This document shows positions 36,325 to 44,581 of a stretch of 64,000 bases of DNA, piece by piece; position 1 is the stretch's first letter, and the number at the start of each line of letters is the position of its first letter. Source of the DNA: Pantoea agglomerans (GTDB lineage: Bacteria; Pseudomonadota; Gammaproteobacteria; Enterobacterales; Enterobacteriaceae); assembly GCF_020149765.1 (NCBI RefSeq), contig NZ_CP083809.1, forward strand, positions 1,984,001 to 2,048,000. Direction: 5' to 3'. The translations under genes and the position numbers were made by a program. The notes under the pieces were generated by a model. That model did not search any database. It had not been told where the DNA came from and saw only the letters and a list, made by a program, of their open reading frames with translations.

Positions 36325-37644
36325 ATGTCATCACCCCTCACGGCCATTCGCGCCAGCTTTTTTGACTTTACCGATGTCGCGCATCAGCCCGATGCGATCG
36401 CCTCGCAGGCGCGCTATATCGACGATGGCGTGCTGCTGCTGGAGGCAGGGCGTATTGTCGGACTGCATCGCTGGGAAACGCTCTCCCATGCGCCAGCCGA
36501 TCTTATTGATCTGCGCGGCCGGCTGATTGTGCCGGGCTTTGTCGACACCCATATCCACTATCCGCAGACCGAGATGATTGGCGCCTTTGGCGAGCAGCTG
36601 CTGCAGTGGCTCAGCCACTATACCTTCCCGGTGGAAAGTCAGTACCACTCCGCCGACCACGCCGCCGCCATGTCCGCCTTTTTCCTGCAGCAGCTGCTGG
36701 CGAACGGCACCACCAGCGCACTGGTATTCGGCACCGTGCATCCCCAGTCGGTCGAGGCGCTGTTCAGCGCCGCCGAAGCGATAGAGATGCGGCTGATTGC
36801 CGGCAAGGTAATGATGGATCGCCATGCACCGGAAGCCCTGCTGGAAACGCCGGAGCAGAGCTATGCCGACACGCGGGCGCTGATTGAGCGCTGGCACGGG
36901 CGCGGTCGACTCAGCTATGCGCTGACGCCGCGCTTCGCCCCCACCTCGACGCCGGCGCTGCTGGAGAAGGTGCGGCAGCTGCGGCAAGAGTATCCCGACG
37001 TCTGGCTGCATACCCACCTGAGCGAAAACCCGCAGGAGGTTGCCTGGGTGAAGTCGCTGTTTCCGCAGCACGACGGCTATCTTGACGTTTATCATCGGCA
37101 CCAGCTTACCGGACGACGCAGCCTGTTCGCGCACTGCCTGCATCTGGAGGATCACGAGTGGCAGTGTCTGCATCATACCGATTCCGCCATCGCCTTCTGC
37201 CCGACCTCGAACCTGTTCCTCGGCAGCGGGCTGTTCAATCTGAAGCGCAGCTGGCAGCAGGGGGTCAGGATCGGCATCGGCACCGACGTCGGGGCGGGCA
37301 CCACCTTTAATATGCTGCAGACGCTGGGGGAAGCCTATAAGGTCGGCCAGCTGCAGCAGTATCGGCTCAGCGCGGCGGAGGCGTTCTACCACGCCACCCT
37401 CGGCGGCGCGCACGCCCTCGATCTGCACCACCATATCGGCAACTTCGCGCCCGGCAAAGAGGCGGACTTCGTGGTGCTGGACCCGGCGGTTTCGCCGCTT
37501 CAGCGGCTGCGCATCGGCAACAGTAAGGATATCTGGGAGCGGCTGTTCGTACTGATGACGCTGGGCGACGATCGCAATATCGCCGAGACCTGGGTGAACG
37601 GACGCCCGGTATGGCGGCGCGACGAGGCGGAAACGCAGCGCTGA
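36325..37644 (+). CDS. guaD: Guanine deaminase
   Basis: A 439-residue amidohydrolase converting guanine to xanthine and ammonia. Metal-site motifs are GFVDTHIHYPQ (His76, His78), HTHLSE near residue 234, HC(L)HLED near 271 and the terminal GTDVGAG metal aspartate near 325. The length and the TEMIGAFGEQLLQWL substrate region match E. coli GuaD. TTAAGGAAAGAGT is the ribosome binding site. A sigma54 promoter and NtrC-like site upstream indicate expression under nitrogen limitation, as for purine genes of Klebsiella. Confidence 0.94.
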   Translation: MSSPLTAIRASFFDFTDVAHQPDAIASQARYIDDGVLLLEAGRIVGLHRWETLSHAPADLIDLRGRLIVPGFVDTHIHYPQTEMIGAFGEQLLQWLSHYTFPVESQYHSADHAAAMSAFFLQQLLANGTTSALVFGTVHPQSVEALFSAAEAIEMRLIAGKVMMDRHAPEALLETPEQSYADTRALIERWHGRGRLSYALTPRFAPTSTPALLEKVRQLRQEYPDVWLHTHLSENPQEVAWVKSLFPQHDGYLDVYHRHQLTGRRSLFAHCLHLEDHEWQCLHHTDSAIAFCPTSNLFLGSGLFNLKRSWQQGVRIGIGTDVGAGTTFNMLQTLGEAYKVGQLQQYRLSAAEAFYHATLGGAHALDLHHHIGNFAPGKEADFVVLDPAVSPLQRLRIGNSKDIWERLFVLMTLGDDRNIAETWVNGRPVWRRDEAETQR

Positions 37645-37704
37645 GTTGTTGCGGGCGCGGCAACCTGCCAGGATAAACCTTTGCACGGTAATCAGGAGCG
37701 AGGC

Positions 37705-39753
37705 ATGAACGTCAGACAAAATCCGTTTTTTCAGGTAAGCACGCTGCCCTGGCAGGCACCGCCGTTTGACCAGATTCAGGAAGAGGACTTTCTGCCCGCG
37801 CTGCAGGCGGGTATTGAAGAGAAGCGCCAGGAGGTGCAGGCGATTGCACATAATCCCGATGCGCCCACCTTTGCCAACACCTTCGAGGCGCTGGAGCGCA
37901 GCGGACAGCTGCTCGAACGCGTTAATCTGGTTTTTAGCGCCATGACCTCGGCCAATACCAGCGATTATCTGCAGCAGGTGGATGAAGAGATCGCGCCGCA
38001 GCTGACCGCGCTTAACGACGAGATCGTCCTGAACGGCGCGCTCTTTGCCCGTCTTGACGCCATCTACCAGCAGCGTGAGACGCTGGAACTCGATCCTGAA
38101 TCGCTGCGGCTGGTGGAGGTGACCTGGCAGCACTTTCAGCTGTCAGGTGCCAGTCTGGAGGAGGAGGCCAAACAGAAGCTTAAGGCGCTCAATCAGCAGG
38201 CGGCGCGCCTCAGCACGCGCTTTACCAATAAGCTGCTGGCCGCCACCAAAGCGGGCGGGCTGGTGGTGCAGAACGCCGAGGCGCTGGCGGGGCTGAGTCC
38301 GGCGGATCTGGCGGTAGCGCAGGCGGCGGCACAGGCGCGCGGGCTGGAAAACGCCTGGCTGCTGGTGCTGCAGAACACCACCCAGCAGCCGGCTCTGCAG
38401 CTGTTGCGCACGCGCGCGACGCGTCAGGCGCTGTTCGACGCCTCGGTCAGCCGCAGCGAAAAGGGCGACGAGAACGATACCCGGGCGCTGGTGCTGGAGC
38501 TGGCACAGGTGCGCGCGCAGCAGGCGCAGCTGCTCGGCTTCGCCAGCTTCGCCGAATGGCAGCTGCAGGATCAGATGGCGAAAACCCCCGATGCGGCGTT
38601 CGCCTTTATGCGCCATATCGTTCCGGCGGCGCGGGCGCGTGCCGAACGCGAAGCGGCCGCCATCCAGCAGACCATCGATCGCCAGCAGGGCGACTTTACC
38701 CTGGCCGCCTGGGACTGGAGCTTCTACGCCGAGCAGGTGCGTAAAGCGCAGTACGATCTCGACGAAAGCGAGATCCGCCCCTATTTCGAACTCAACAACG
38801 TGCTGGAGAAAGGGGTTTTCTGGGCGGCGAATCAGCTCTACGGCATTCGCGTCACCGAGCGTCACGATCTGCCGGTCTACCATCCTGACGTGCGCGTCTA
38901 TGAGATTTTTGATGTCGACGACTCGCCGCTGGCGCTGTTCTATACCGACTACTTCAAGCGCGACAATAAAGGCGGCGGCGCGTGGATGAGCAACCTCGTT
39001 AACCAGTCGCGGCTGCTGGCGACGCGTCCGGTGATCTACAACGTCTGCAACTATACCCGACCGCCGGAAGGCGAACCGGCGCTGCTCAGCTGGGATGAGG
39101 TGATTACGCTGTTCCATGAGTTCGGCCATACGCTGCACGGGCTGTTCGCCACCCAGCGCTATCCGAGCCTCTCCGGCACCGCCACGCCGCGCGACTTTGT
39201 CGAGTTTCCTTCGCAGTTCAACGAACACTGGGCGAGCGAGCCGCTGGTGTTCCTCAACTATGCGCGCCACTACCAGAGCGGTGAGGCGATGCCGGAAGCG
39301 CTGCACCAGAAAATCGTGCGCGCCAGCCGCTTTAACAAGGGCTATGACATGAGCGAGCTGCTGGCCGCCGCGCTGCTGGATCTGCACTGGCACAGCATCG
39401 GCGCCGGCGAGACGCCGCAGTCGGTCGAGGGGTTTGAGCAGCAGGCGCTACAGAGCGACGGTCTGGCGCTGAAGGCCGTTCCGCCGCGCTATCGCTCCAG
39501 CTATTTCCAGCATATCTGGGGCGGCGGCTACGCGGCGGGCTATTATGCCTATATCTGGACGCAGATGCTGGCGGACGACGGCTATCAGTGGTTTGTGGAG
39601 AACGGCGGCCTGTCGCGCGAGAACGGCGACCGCTTCCGCCAGATGATCCTGTCGCGCGGCAACAGCAGCGATCTGAAACAGCTCTATGAGAAGTGGCGCG
39701 GCGGCGAGCCGCAGCTGGAGCCGATGCTGAAAAATCGCGGCCTGGCCGACTAA
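37705..39753 (+). CDS. dcp: Peptidyl-dipeptidase Dcp
   Basis: A 682-residue M3-family metallopeptidase that removes C-terminal dipeptides. The zinc motif HEFGH is at residues 471-475 with the third ligand about 25 residues on (EFPSQFNEHW). Strong similarity to E. coli Dcp along the whole length, for example HPVIYN-like VIYNVCNYTRPP and GGGYAAGYYAYIWTQMLADDGYQWF. ATG at 37705 follows AGGAGCGAGGC. No signal peptide, so it acts in the cytoplasm. A strong terminator follows. Confidence 0.95.
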   Translation: MNVRQNPFFQVSTLPWQAPPFDQIQEEDFLPALQAGIEEKRQEVQAIAHNPDAPTFANTFEALERSGQLLERVNLVFSAMTSANTSDYLQQVDEEIAPQLTALNDEIVLNGALFARLDAIYQQRETLELDPESLRLVEVTWQHFQLSGASLEEEAKQKLKALNQQAARLSTRFTNKLLAATKAGGLVVQNAEALAGLSPADLAVAQAAAQARGLENAWLLVLQNTTQQPALQLLRTRATRQALFDASVSRSEKGDENDTRALVLELAQVRAQQAQLLGFASFAEWQLQDQMAKTPDAAFAFMRHIVPAARARAEREAAAIQQTIDRQQGDFTLAAWDWSFYAEQVRKAQYDLDESEIRPYFELNNVLEKGVFWAANQLYGIRVTERHDLPVYHPDVRVYEIFDVDDSPLALFYTDYFKRDNKGGGAWMSNLVNQSRLLATRPVIYNVCNYTRPPEGEPALLSWDEVITLFHEFGHTLHGLFATQRYPSLSGTATPRDFVEFPSQFNEHWASEPLVFLNYARHYQSGEAMPEALHQKIVRASRFNKGYDMSELLAAALLDLHWHSIGAGETPQSVEGFEQQALQSDGLALKAVPPRYRSSYFQHIWGGGYAAGYYAYIWTQMLADDGYQWFVENGGLSRENGDRFRQMILSRGNSSDLKQLYEKWRGGEPQLEPMLKNRGLAD

Positions 39754-39757
39754 TATT

Positions 39758-39783
39758 AAGCGGGCGCAACGCCCGCTTTTTTT
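39758..39783. terminator. Terminator between dcp and hpxO
   Basis: AAGCGGGCG-CAA-CGCCCGCTT followed by TTTTT (39758-39783). It ends dcp; the convergent hpxO stop lies inside the T-run. Confidence 0.9.
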
Positions 39784-40939
39784 ATCCCAGCGGACCGCCC
39801 TCAATGGTCTCGCACATGCCGGCCAGCACGCGCTCGCCGGTTTCCTGACGCAGCTCCTGATACCAGGCCGCCGTCGCCGCGGGATCTTTGCCGTGGGTCA
39901 CGTCGCAGCGCTTGCGCGCTTTCAGCACCAGATCGCGGGTACGGCTCACCCGGCGCGCCTCATAGCGCCGCAGCGCATCCTCAATGCCCAGCGAGTGGGC
40001 GGCGAGAGAAGTCGCCAGCACCAGCGCATCCTCCATCGCCGCGCAGCCGCCCTGGCCAATATCCGGCGTGGTGCTGTGCGCCGCATCGCCCAGCAGCGCG
40101 ACGCGACCGCTGACAAAACGGCTAAAGGGATCGATATCGTGGATCTCGACGCGGTTGGTGGTCGCCGGATCGATGGCGTCGATAAGCCGCTGCACCGGCT
40201 GCGCCCAGCCCTGGAAGTAGCGGCGCAGATCCGCTTTGACCGTGCTGCGGTCTTCCGCCAGGCCTTTCGGCAATGGCACGTCAAAAAAGAAGTAGAAGCG
40301 GTTGCCGCTCACCGGCATCAGCGAGACGCGTTTGCCTTCGCCGACGAAGGTGGTCCACTGATCGGCGGGCGCCAGCGCGGCATCGATCTCCACCAGCCCG
40401 TTCCAGTTGACGTAGCCGGCGTAGCGGCGCTCGACCTTTTCCCCCAGCACGCTCTGCCGAATAACCGAATGCGCACCGTCGGCGGCGATCAGCAGATCCC
40501 CCTGCGCGGTGGTGCCATCTTCGAACAGGGCAGTGACGCCGTGCTCATGCTGTTCAACCTGCGCCACGCGCTTGCCGAAGCTGACGCGTTCGCGCCCGTA
40601 GCTGTCGATCAGCATCGCCTGCAGTTCAGCGCGCGCCACCGGAGAGGGATATTCTCCTACCTGGCGCACCAGCGGTTCCATACTGAAACGCGTCAGGGTC
40701 GCGCCGCTGGCGAAATCCTGATAGGCCATAAAGGCCATATTGCCGCTCAGGGCGCGCAGCTGCGCTTTCAGCCCCAGCGCGTTAAGGCATTTAACGCCGT
40801 TCGGCCAGACAGAGATGGCGGCGCCTACCGGCTTCATCTCTTTTACCGCTTCAAAAACTTCTGTTTCAATGCCCACCTTCTCCAGCGCGAGCGCCGCGCT
40901 CATGCCGCCGATGCCGCCGCCAATTACAATCGCTTTCAT
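39782..40939 (-). CDS. hpxO: FAD-dependent urate hydroxylase
   Basis: A 385-residue flavin monooxygenase that converts urate to 5-hydroxyisourate, matching Klebsiella HpxO: FAD motif VIGGGIGGMSAAL (5-17), EAVKEMKPVGAAISVWPNGVKCL, GYVNWNGLVEID, GEGKRVSLMPVS and GDAAHSTTPDIGQGGCAAMEDA. ATG at 40939 follows AAGGAGATATCT; a frame extending to 40984 would cover the promoter. Later steps (HpxT hydrolase, OHCU decarboxylase, allantoinase) are not in the window. A sigma54-type promoter lies 30-45 bp upstream. Confidence 0.92.
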   Translation of the reverse strand: MKAIVIGGGIGGMSAALALEKVGIETEVFEAVKEMKPVGAAISVWPNGVKCLNALGLKAQLRALSGNMAFMAYQDFASGATLTRFSMEPLVRQVGEYPSPVARAELQAMLIDSYGRERVSFGKRVAQVEQHEHGVTALFEDGTTAQGDLLIAADGAHSVIRQSVLGEKVERRYAGYVNWNGLVEIDAALAPADQWTTFVGEGKRVSLMPVSGNRFYFFFDVPLPKGLAEDRSTVKADLRRYFQGWAQPVQRLIDAIDPATTNRVEIHDIDPFSRFVSGRVALLGDAAHSTTPDIGQGGCAAMEDALVLATSLAAHSLGIEDALRRYEARRVSRTRDLVLKARKRCDVTHGKDPAATAAWYQELRQETGERVLAGMCETIEGGPLG

Positions 40940-40967
40940 AGATATCTCCTTGTCGATAACCTGAAGC

Positions 40968-40983
40968 TGCAACTTTTGTACCA
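40968..40983 (-). promoter_or_regulatory. Sigma54-type promoter of hpxO
   Basis: On the minus strand TGGTACAAAAGTTGCA, with GG and GC 10 bp apart and a perfect TTGCA. Transcription would start near 40957, an 18-nt leader before hpxO. Confidence 0.7.
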
Positions 40984-41066
40984 ACCCGGCAGCCCCCGTC
41001 TGGCGGGCTTTTACTGACAGCAGAGGGGCAGGGACGCGCCAGCAGCAGGCAGAAGGAGAGAATAAA

Positions 41067-41083
41067 TGCCTCTTTTTGGTGCT
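41067..41083. promoter_or_regulatory. NtrC-like enhancer site upstream of hpxO
   Basis: TGCCTCTTTTTGGTGCT matches TGCACC-N5-GGTGCA at nine of twelve positions and lies about 110-125 bp upstream of the predicted hpxO start of transcription. Confidence 0.5.
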
Positions 41084-41217
41084 TTGCGGTTTGCCTGAAT
41101 CTTTCGTTTCAGGCAGGCGGCGGAAGTGTGACCGCCTGGCGCTTTTCCGCGCGCGGCGCAGACGTTTGTCTGTTCACCAGCCATACTTAGCCGGTGTCGA
41201 ACCCAGGGAGAGTAAAA

Positions 41218-41478
41218 ATGAAAAGTCGTTACATCATACTGCTGCTCGCCGCCTTACTGCTGGGGCAGAGTGCCATCGCTCAGCCGACGGCCTCGTCGAC
41301 GCTGTTTAGCGGCCGGGCACCTGTGCCCCAGCTGACGCCCGTGGCGGCGAAGTGCGACCTCGCCAGCTGTCAGCAGAACTGCTACGTGGAGCGATCCCAC
41401 TGCAATACGCGCGGCAACGGCTCCTGCAGCAGCCAGACGCAGATTTGCGTGCAGAACTGCGCCAGCCAGTGTAGATAA
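41218..41478 (+). CDS. Small secreted cysteine-rich protein
   Basis: An 86-residue protein with a clear signal peptide (MKSRYIILLLAALLLGQSAIA) and a mature part with eight cysteines in a regular spread (KCDLASCQQNCYVERSHC, then CSSQTQICVQNCASQC). The even number suggests four disulfides formed in the periplasm. I do not recognise the family. AGGGAGAGTAAAA precedes the ATG. A stem-type terminator follows at 41483, so it is a single-gene unit. Confidence 0.7.
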   Translation: MKSRYIILLLAALLLGQSAIAQPTASSTLFSGRAPVPQLTPVAAKCDLASCQQNCYVERSHCNTRGNGSCSSQTQICVQNCASQCR

Positions 41479-41482
41479 CGCC

Positions 41483-41514
41483 ATAAACGGCAAATCAGCA
41501 GGTTTGCCGTTTAT
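41483..41514 (+). terminator. Terminator-like hairpin after Cys-rich gene
   Basis: ATAAACGGCAAA (41483-41494) and TTTGCCGTTTAT (41503-41514) form a perfect 12-bp stem with an 8-nt loop five bases after the stop codon. No pure T-run follows; the right arm is T-rich. Confidence 0.6.
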
Positions 41515-41565
41515 AGATCGCGATCAAACCATCCTGCCGCCGTTTCCCTTTCCTGTGGGCCATCA

Positions 41566-41637
41566 CCTAAAATAGGGCTTTTCTGCTGCCTGAACCGGGC
41601 TACTGGCGGACAAGTTCCGCCTCTTTTTAGGGATGTT
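41566..41637 (+). promoter_or_regulatory. Possible attenuator-type leader of emrE
   Basis: GGCGGA-CAAGT-TCCGCC (41605-41621) is followed by TCTTTTT, a terminator-like hairpin ending only 10 bp before the emrE start. CCTAAAA (41566-41572) is the exact complement of TTTTAGG (41625-41631), which contains the T-run and part of the ribosome binding site AGGGATGTT. Two exclusive folds are therefore possible. A ligand cannot be named; it does not show the ACGR loops of the guanidine-II riboswitch. Confidence 0.4.
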
Positions 41638-41967
41638 ATGACTTACCTTTATCTGTTTATCGCCATCGTGGCGGAAGTGATTGCAACCAGCAGCCTTAAG
41701 GCTTCGGAATCCTTTACCCGGCTCTGGCCCGTCGTGGTGTCGCTTGTTGGCTATAGCATCGCCTTCTATTTCCTGGCGCTGGTGCTGCGCACCATGCCCA
41801 CCGGCATTGCCTATGCGATCTGGTCGGGCGTCGGCATCGTGCTGATTTCCGTCGTCGGCTGGGTGGTGTTTAAGCAAAAGCTCGATCTGCCCGCGATTAT
41901 AGGCCTCGCGCTGATTATCGCCGGGGTGCTGGTAGTGAATCTTTTTTCTAAAACGGTAGGGCACTGA
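41638..41967 (+). CDS. emrE: Small multidrug resistance transporter EmrE
   Basis: A 109-residue four-helix SMR protein. The membrane glutamate is in AIVAEVIATSSLK (Glu13) and the conserved PTGIAYAIWSGVGIVLIS and LDLPAIIGLALIIAGV match E. coli EmrE, which exchanges protons for quaternary cations such as methyl viologen. It could also be a guanidinium-type SMR, but the FTRLWP and IWSGVG blocks favour EmrE. AGGGATGTT is the ribosome binding site; the leader may be regulatory. Confidence 0.9.
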   Translation: MTYLYLFIAIVAEVIATSSLKASESFTRLWPVVVSLVGYSIAFYFLALVLRTMPTGIAYAIWSGVGIVLISVVGWVVFKQKLDLPAIIGLALIIAGVLVVNLFSKTVGH

Positions 41968-42182
41968 GGGAGTCTGGTTCACCTTATCCGCTACAACGCC
42001 TCCTGTGTCAGCAGCGACCCGCTTTTTATAACCCATGTCGCCACCGATCTGGACGTTGTTGATATGGCAGCAGACCAGGATAAGGTAATGGCCACCGGCT
42101 GGTTTACCCGCGCGGGAATGGGTCAGCTGAGCGCTGACGGCAAGATACCCGGCGGGCTGTCGCTGCTGATGCAGCCCTGTTA

Positions 42183-43250
42183 TCAGGCCTGCTGCGCTGC
42201 GCGGTACTCCGCGATCAGCGTGTTAACCAGCTCCGCTGCCGCCATTTCCCGCGCCCGCATAACGCCCTGGCCCGCCCACTGCGCGTCAAAGCCGTGCTCG
42301 CCCTGCGACGTCGCGGCGGCGGCCAGCGCTTTGCCAAGGGAGTAGGTCAGGGGATAGGCAGGGATCGCCGCTGGCGGCAGGTCGCGCGTCGCACGGCAAA
42401 AGGCGTTGCTGAGGCAGCGCGCCGGACGACCGGAGATCGCGGCGGTCATTTCGGTTCCGGCGGCCGCGTCGTTTTTCAGCGCCGCGCGCCAGGCAGCATT
42501 CGCGGCTGACTCAGGGCAGAGCACAAACGCCGTGCCCAGCTGTACCCCTGCGGCTCCCAGCCTCATCATTGCGGCGATATCGCTGCCGTCCATAATGCCG
42601 CCTGCGGCGATAACGGGCAGGTCGCACGCCTTGAGTATCGCCTGCAGCAGCGTCCGGGTGCTCATCTGCGCATCCGCCTGTTCTGGATCGAAAATGCCGC
42701 GATGGCCGCCCGCCTCAAAACCTTGCGCCACCACGAAATCGATACCGGCGTCAGCGACCTGGCGCGCTTCATCGACCGAGGTGGCGCTTGCCAGAGTTAC
42801 AATGCCTTGCTGTTTCAGCCGCTCAATAACCGCTTTTTCCGGCAGGCCGAAGTGAAAACTGACCGCGGCGGGCGCGGCATCGATCAGCAGCTCAAGCAGC
42901 GGGGAGTCGGCGTTGAACGTGGGGTAGATCTCGGTCAGCGTCGCGGGCGGCGGGACGCCATACTGCGCAAACAGCGGCGCAAAGCGCGCCAGCCAGGCGC
43001 GTTCGCGTTCGGCATCGCGCTGCGGTGGGGCGTGACAGAAGAGGTTTACGTTGACCGGGGCGGCGGTAAGCTGCCGCAGGCGGCTCAGCATAGCGCTGGC
43101 CTGCACCGGGGTAGAGGCACCCACGCTGATGGAGCCGAGCGCGCCCGCATTACTCACGGCGGCCGCCAGTTCGGGGGTAGAGACGCCCGCCATCGGCGCC
43201 TGAATCAAAGGAAAAGCGATCTGTAACGCACGGCAGAGGGGATTGTCCAT
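42183..43250 (-). CDS. Nitronate monooxygenase / NAD(P)H:flavin oxidoreductase family
   Basis: A 355-residue FMN-dependent TIM-barrel protein of the 2-nitropropane dioxygenase (nitronate monooxygenase) family: IQAPMAGVSTPELAAAVSNAGALGSI (residues about 15-40), HFGLPEKAVIERLKQQGI, AQGFEAGGHRG (with the catalytic His) and PVIAAGGIMDGSDIAAMMRLGA for phosphate binding. It detoxifies alkyl nitronates. ATG at 43250 follows AGGAGCGAAG; the longer frame to 43352 has no site. It stands alone. Confidence 0.88.
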   Translation of the reverse strand: MDNPLCRALQIAFPLIQAPMAGVSTPELAAAVSNAGALGSISVGASTPVQASAMLSRLRQLTAAPVNVNLFCHAPPQRDAERERAWLARFAPLFAQYGVPPPATLTEIYPTFNADSPLLELLIDAAPAAVSFHFGLPEKAVIERLKQQGIVTLASATSVDEARQVADAGIDFVVAQGFEAGGHRGIFDPEQADAQMSTRTLLQAILKACDLPVIAAGGIMDGSDIAAMMRLGAAGVQLGTAFVLCPESAANAAWRAALKNDAAAGTEMTAAISGRPARCLSNAFCRATRDLPPAAIPAYPLTYSLGKALAAAATSQGEHGFDAQWAGQGVMRAREMAAAELVNTLIAEYRAAQQA

Positions 43251-43563
43251 CTTCGCTCCTGCTGGTGGAATTAAGAGCGGGCAGCATCGCGTTGTGGGAG
43301 AGGAAACGCAACTCCGGTGTTCAACTCTGCGCGTCAGGCAGCAAAAAACCATATATCCGCAGCAGCCTCTGCGGCGGCGATAGATCCAGATGCAATAGCG
43401 AGTGTAAAGAGTTAGATTATCACTTTACATTAGTTACAGCATACACAGGTCATATACATATTGATCATCATAACCTTCTGTGCATATATATCTTGTCTTA
43501 CAGATAAAAGGGCAGCTGGCTTAACCGTCCGGAAGCGCAAGGCTTCCGGATAGTTGCCGCCTG
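43251..43563. other. Non-coding, A+T-rich spacer
   Basis: 313 bp without a credible gene. The middle (43400-43500) is markedly A+T-rich. CCGGAAGC-GCAAG-GCTTCCGG (43531-43551) is a perfect 8-bp hairpin just after the transketolase operon, without a T-run. The promoter of the nitronate monooxygenase gene must lie in the left part. Confidence 0.5.
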
Positions 43564-44580
43564 TCAGACGCCACGCTCCAGCCACGCCGTAATCTGCGTC
43601 ACCATTGCCTGAGTCGAGATGCCATAGCGATCGTGTAGCGTTGGCAGCGCGCCCGCGTCGAGGAAGGCATCGGGCAGGGCGATCTGCCGGAAACGGGGCG
43701 TCACGCCGTGGCGCAGCAGCGTCGCCGCGATGGCTTCGCCCAGGCCGCCGGTAATCGAGTGGTTTTCCGCCGTAATGACCAGCCGTCCCGCGCTGACCGC
43801 TTCGCCGGCCTCGCGCAGTATCGTCGCCTCGTCCAGCGGCTTGATCACCGGAGAGTGCACCACAGCGACCTCAATGCCGTGGCTTTCCAGCTGTTCAGCC
43901 GCCTCCAGCGCGCGCATCGTCATTAAGCCGCTGCTGATAATCACCGCATGTTTGCCTGAGCGCAGCCGCTGCGCTTTGCCGTGCTGATAGCGATAGTCAT
44001 ACTTATCCAGCACCAGCGGCACCTTGCCGCGCAGCAGGCGCATATAGACAGGCCCCTGATGATCGACGATGGCGGGCACTACCTGGCTGATTTCCCGCGC
44101 ATCGCAGGGATCGATAATCGTCAGGTTGGGCATACCGCGAAATATCGCCAGATCTTCGGTCGCCTGATGGCTTGGACCGTAGCCGGTGGTGAGACCGGGC
44201 AGGGCGCAGGCGATTTTCACGTTCAGATTCTCTTCGGCGATCGCCATGCAGATAAAGTCATAGGCGCGGCGCGAAGCGAACACCGCGTAGGTGGTGACAA
44301 AGGGGGTAAAGCCTTCGCGCGCCATGCCGGCGGCGGCGCTCATCAGCAGCTGCTCCGCCATCCCCATCTGAAAGAAACGGTCGGGGAAGGCGTCGGCGAA
44401 AAGGTGCAAATCGGTATATTTGCTCAGATCGGCGGTTAAGCCGACGATATCCTGACGCTGACGCGCCAGTTCGACCAGCGCATGGCCAAAGGGCGCGGCT
44501 TCCGTCGGCTGGCCCTCGGCGGCAATCGAGGCGATCATCGCCGAGGTCGTCAGGCGTTTTTTTAACGTTGAAGTGCTCAT
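43564..44580 (-). CDS. Transketolase-like protein, C-terminal subunit
   Basis: A 338-residue protein with the pyrimidine-binding and C-terminal domains of transketolase: ADLSKYTDLH, QMGMAEQLLMSAAAGMAREG (with the catalytic Glu), then GLTTGYGPSHQATEDLA and ENHSITGGLGEA. It needs the N-terminal half encoded just upstream to form a thiamine-diphosphate enzyme. ATG at 44580 follows AGGGAGAATAAG; one base separates it from the upstream stop. Last gene of the operon. Confidence 0.88.
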   Translation of the reverse strand: MSTSTLKKRLTTSAMIASIAAEGQPTEAAPFGHALVELARQRQDIVGLTADLSKYTDLHLFADAFPDRFFQMGMAEQLLMSAAAGMAREGFTPFVTTYAVFASRRAYDFICMAIAEENLNVKIACALPGLTTGYGPSHQATEDLAIFRGMPNLTIIDPCDAREISQVVPAIVDHQGPVYMRLLRGKVPLVLDKYDYRYQHGKAQRLRSGKHAVIISSGLMTMRALEAAEQLESHGIEVAVVHSPVIKPLDEATILREAGEAVSAGRLVITAENHSITGGLGEAIAATLLRHGVTPRFRQIALPDAFLDAGALPTLHDRYGISTQAMVTQITAWLERGV

Positions 44581-44581
44581 C

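Noticed and set aside
41968..42182. Plus-strand frame after emrE (GSLVHLIRYNASC..., DLDVVDMAADQDKVMATGW)
   Set aside because: Reads like a protein fragment, but it lacks a start codon with ribosome binding site and runs into the end of the nitronate monooxygenase gene; at most a remnant.
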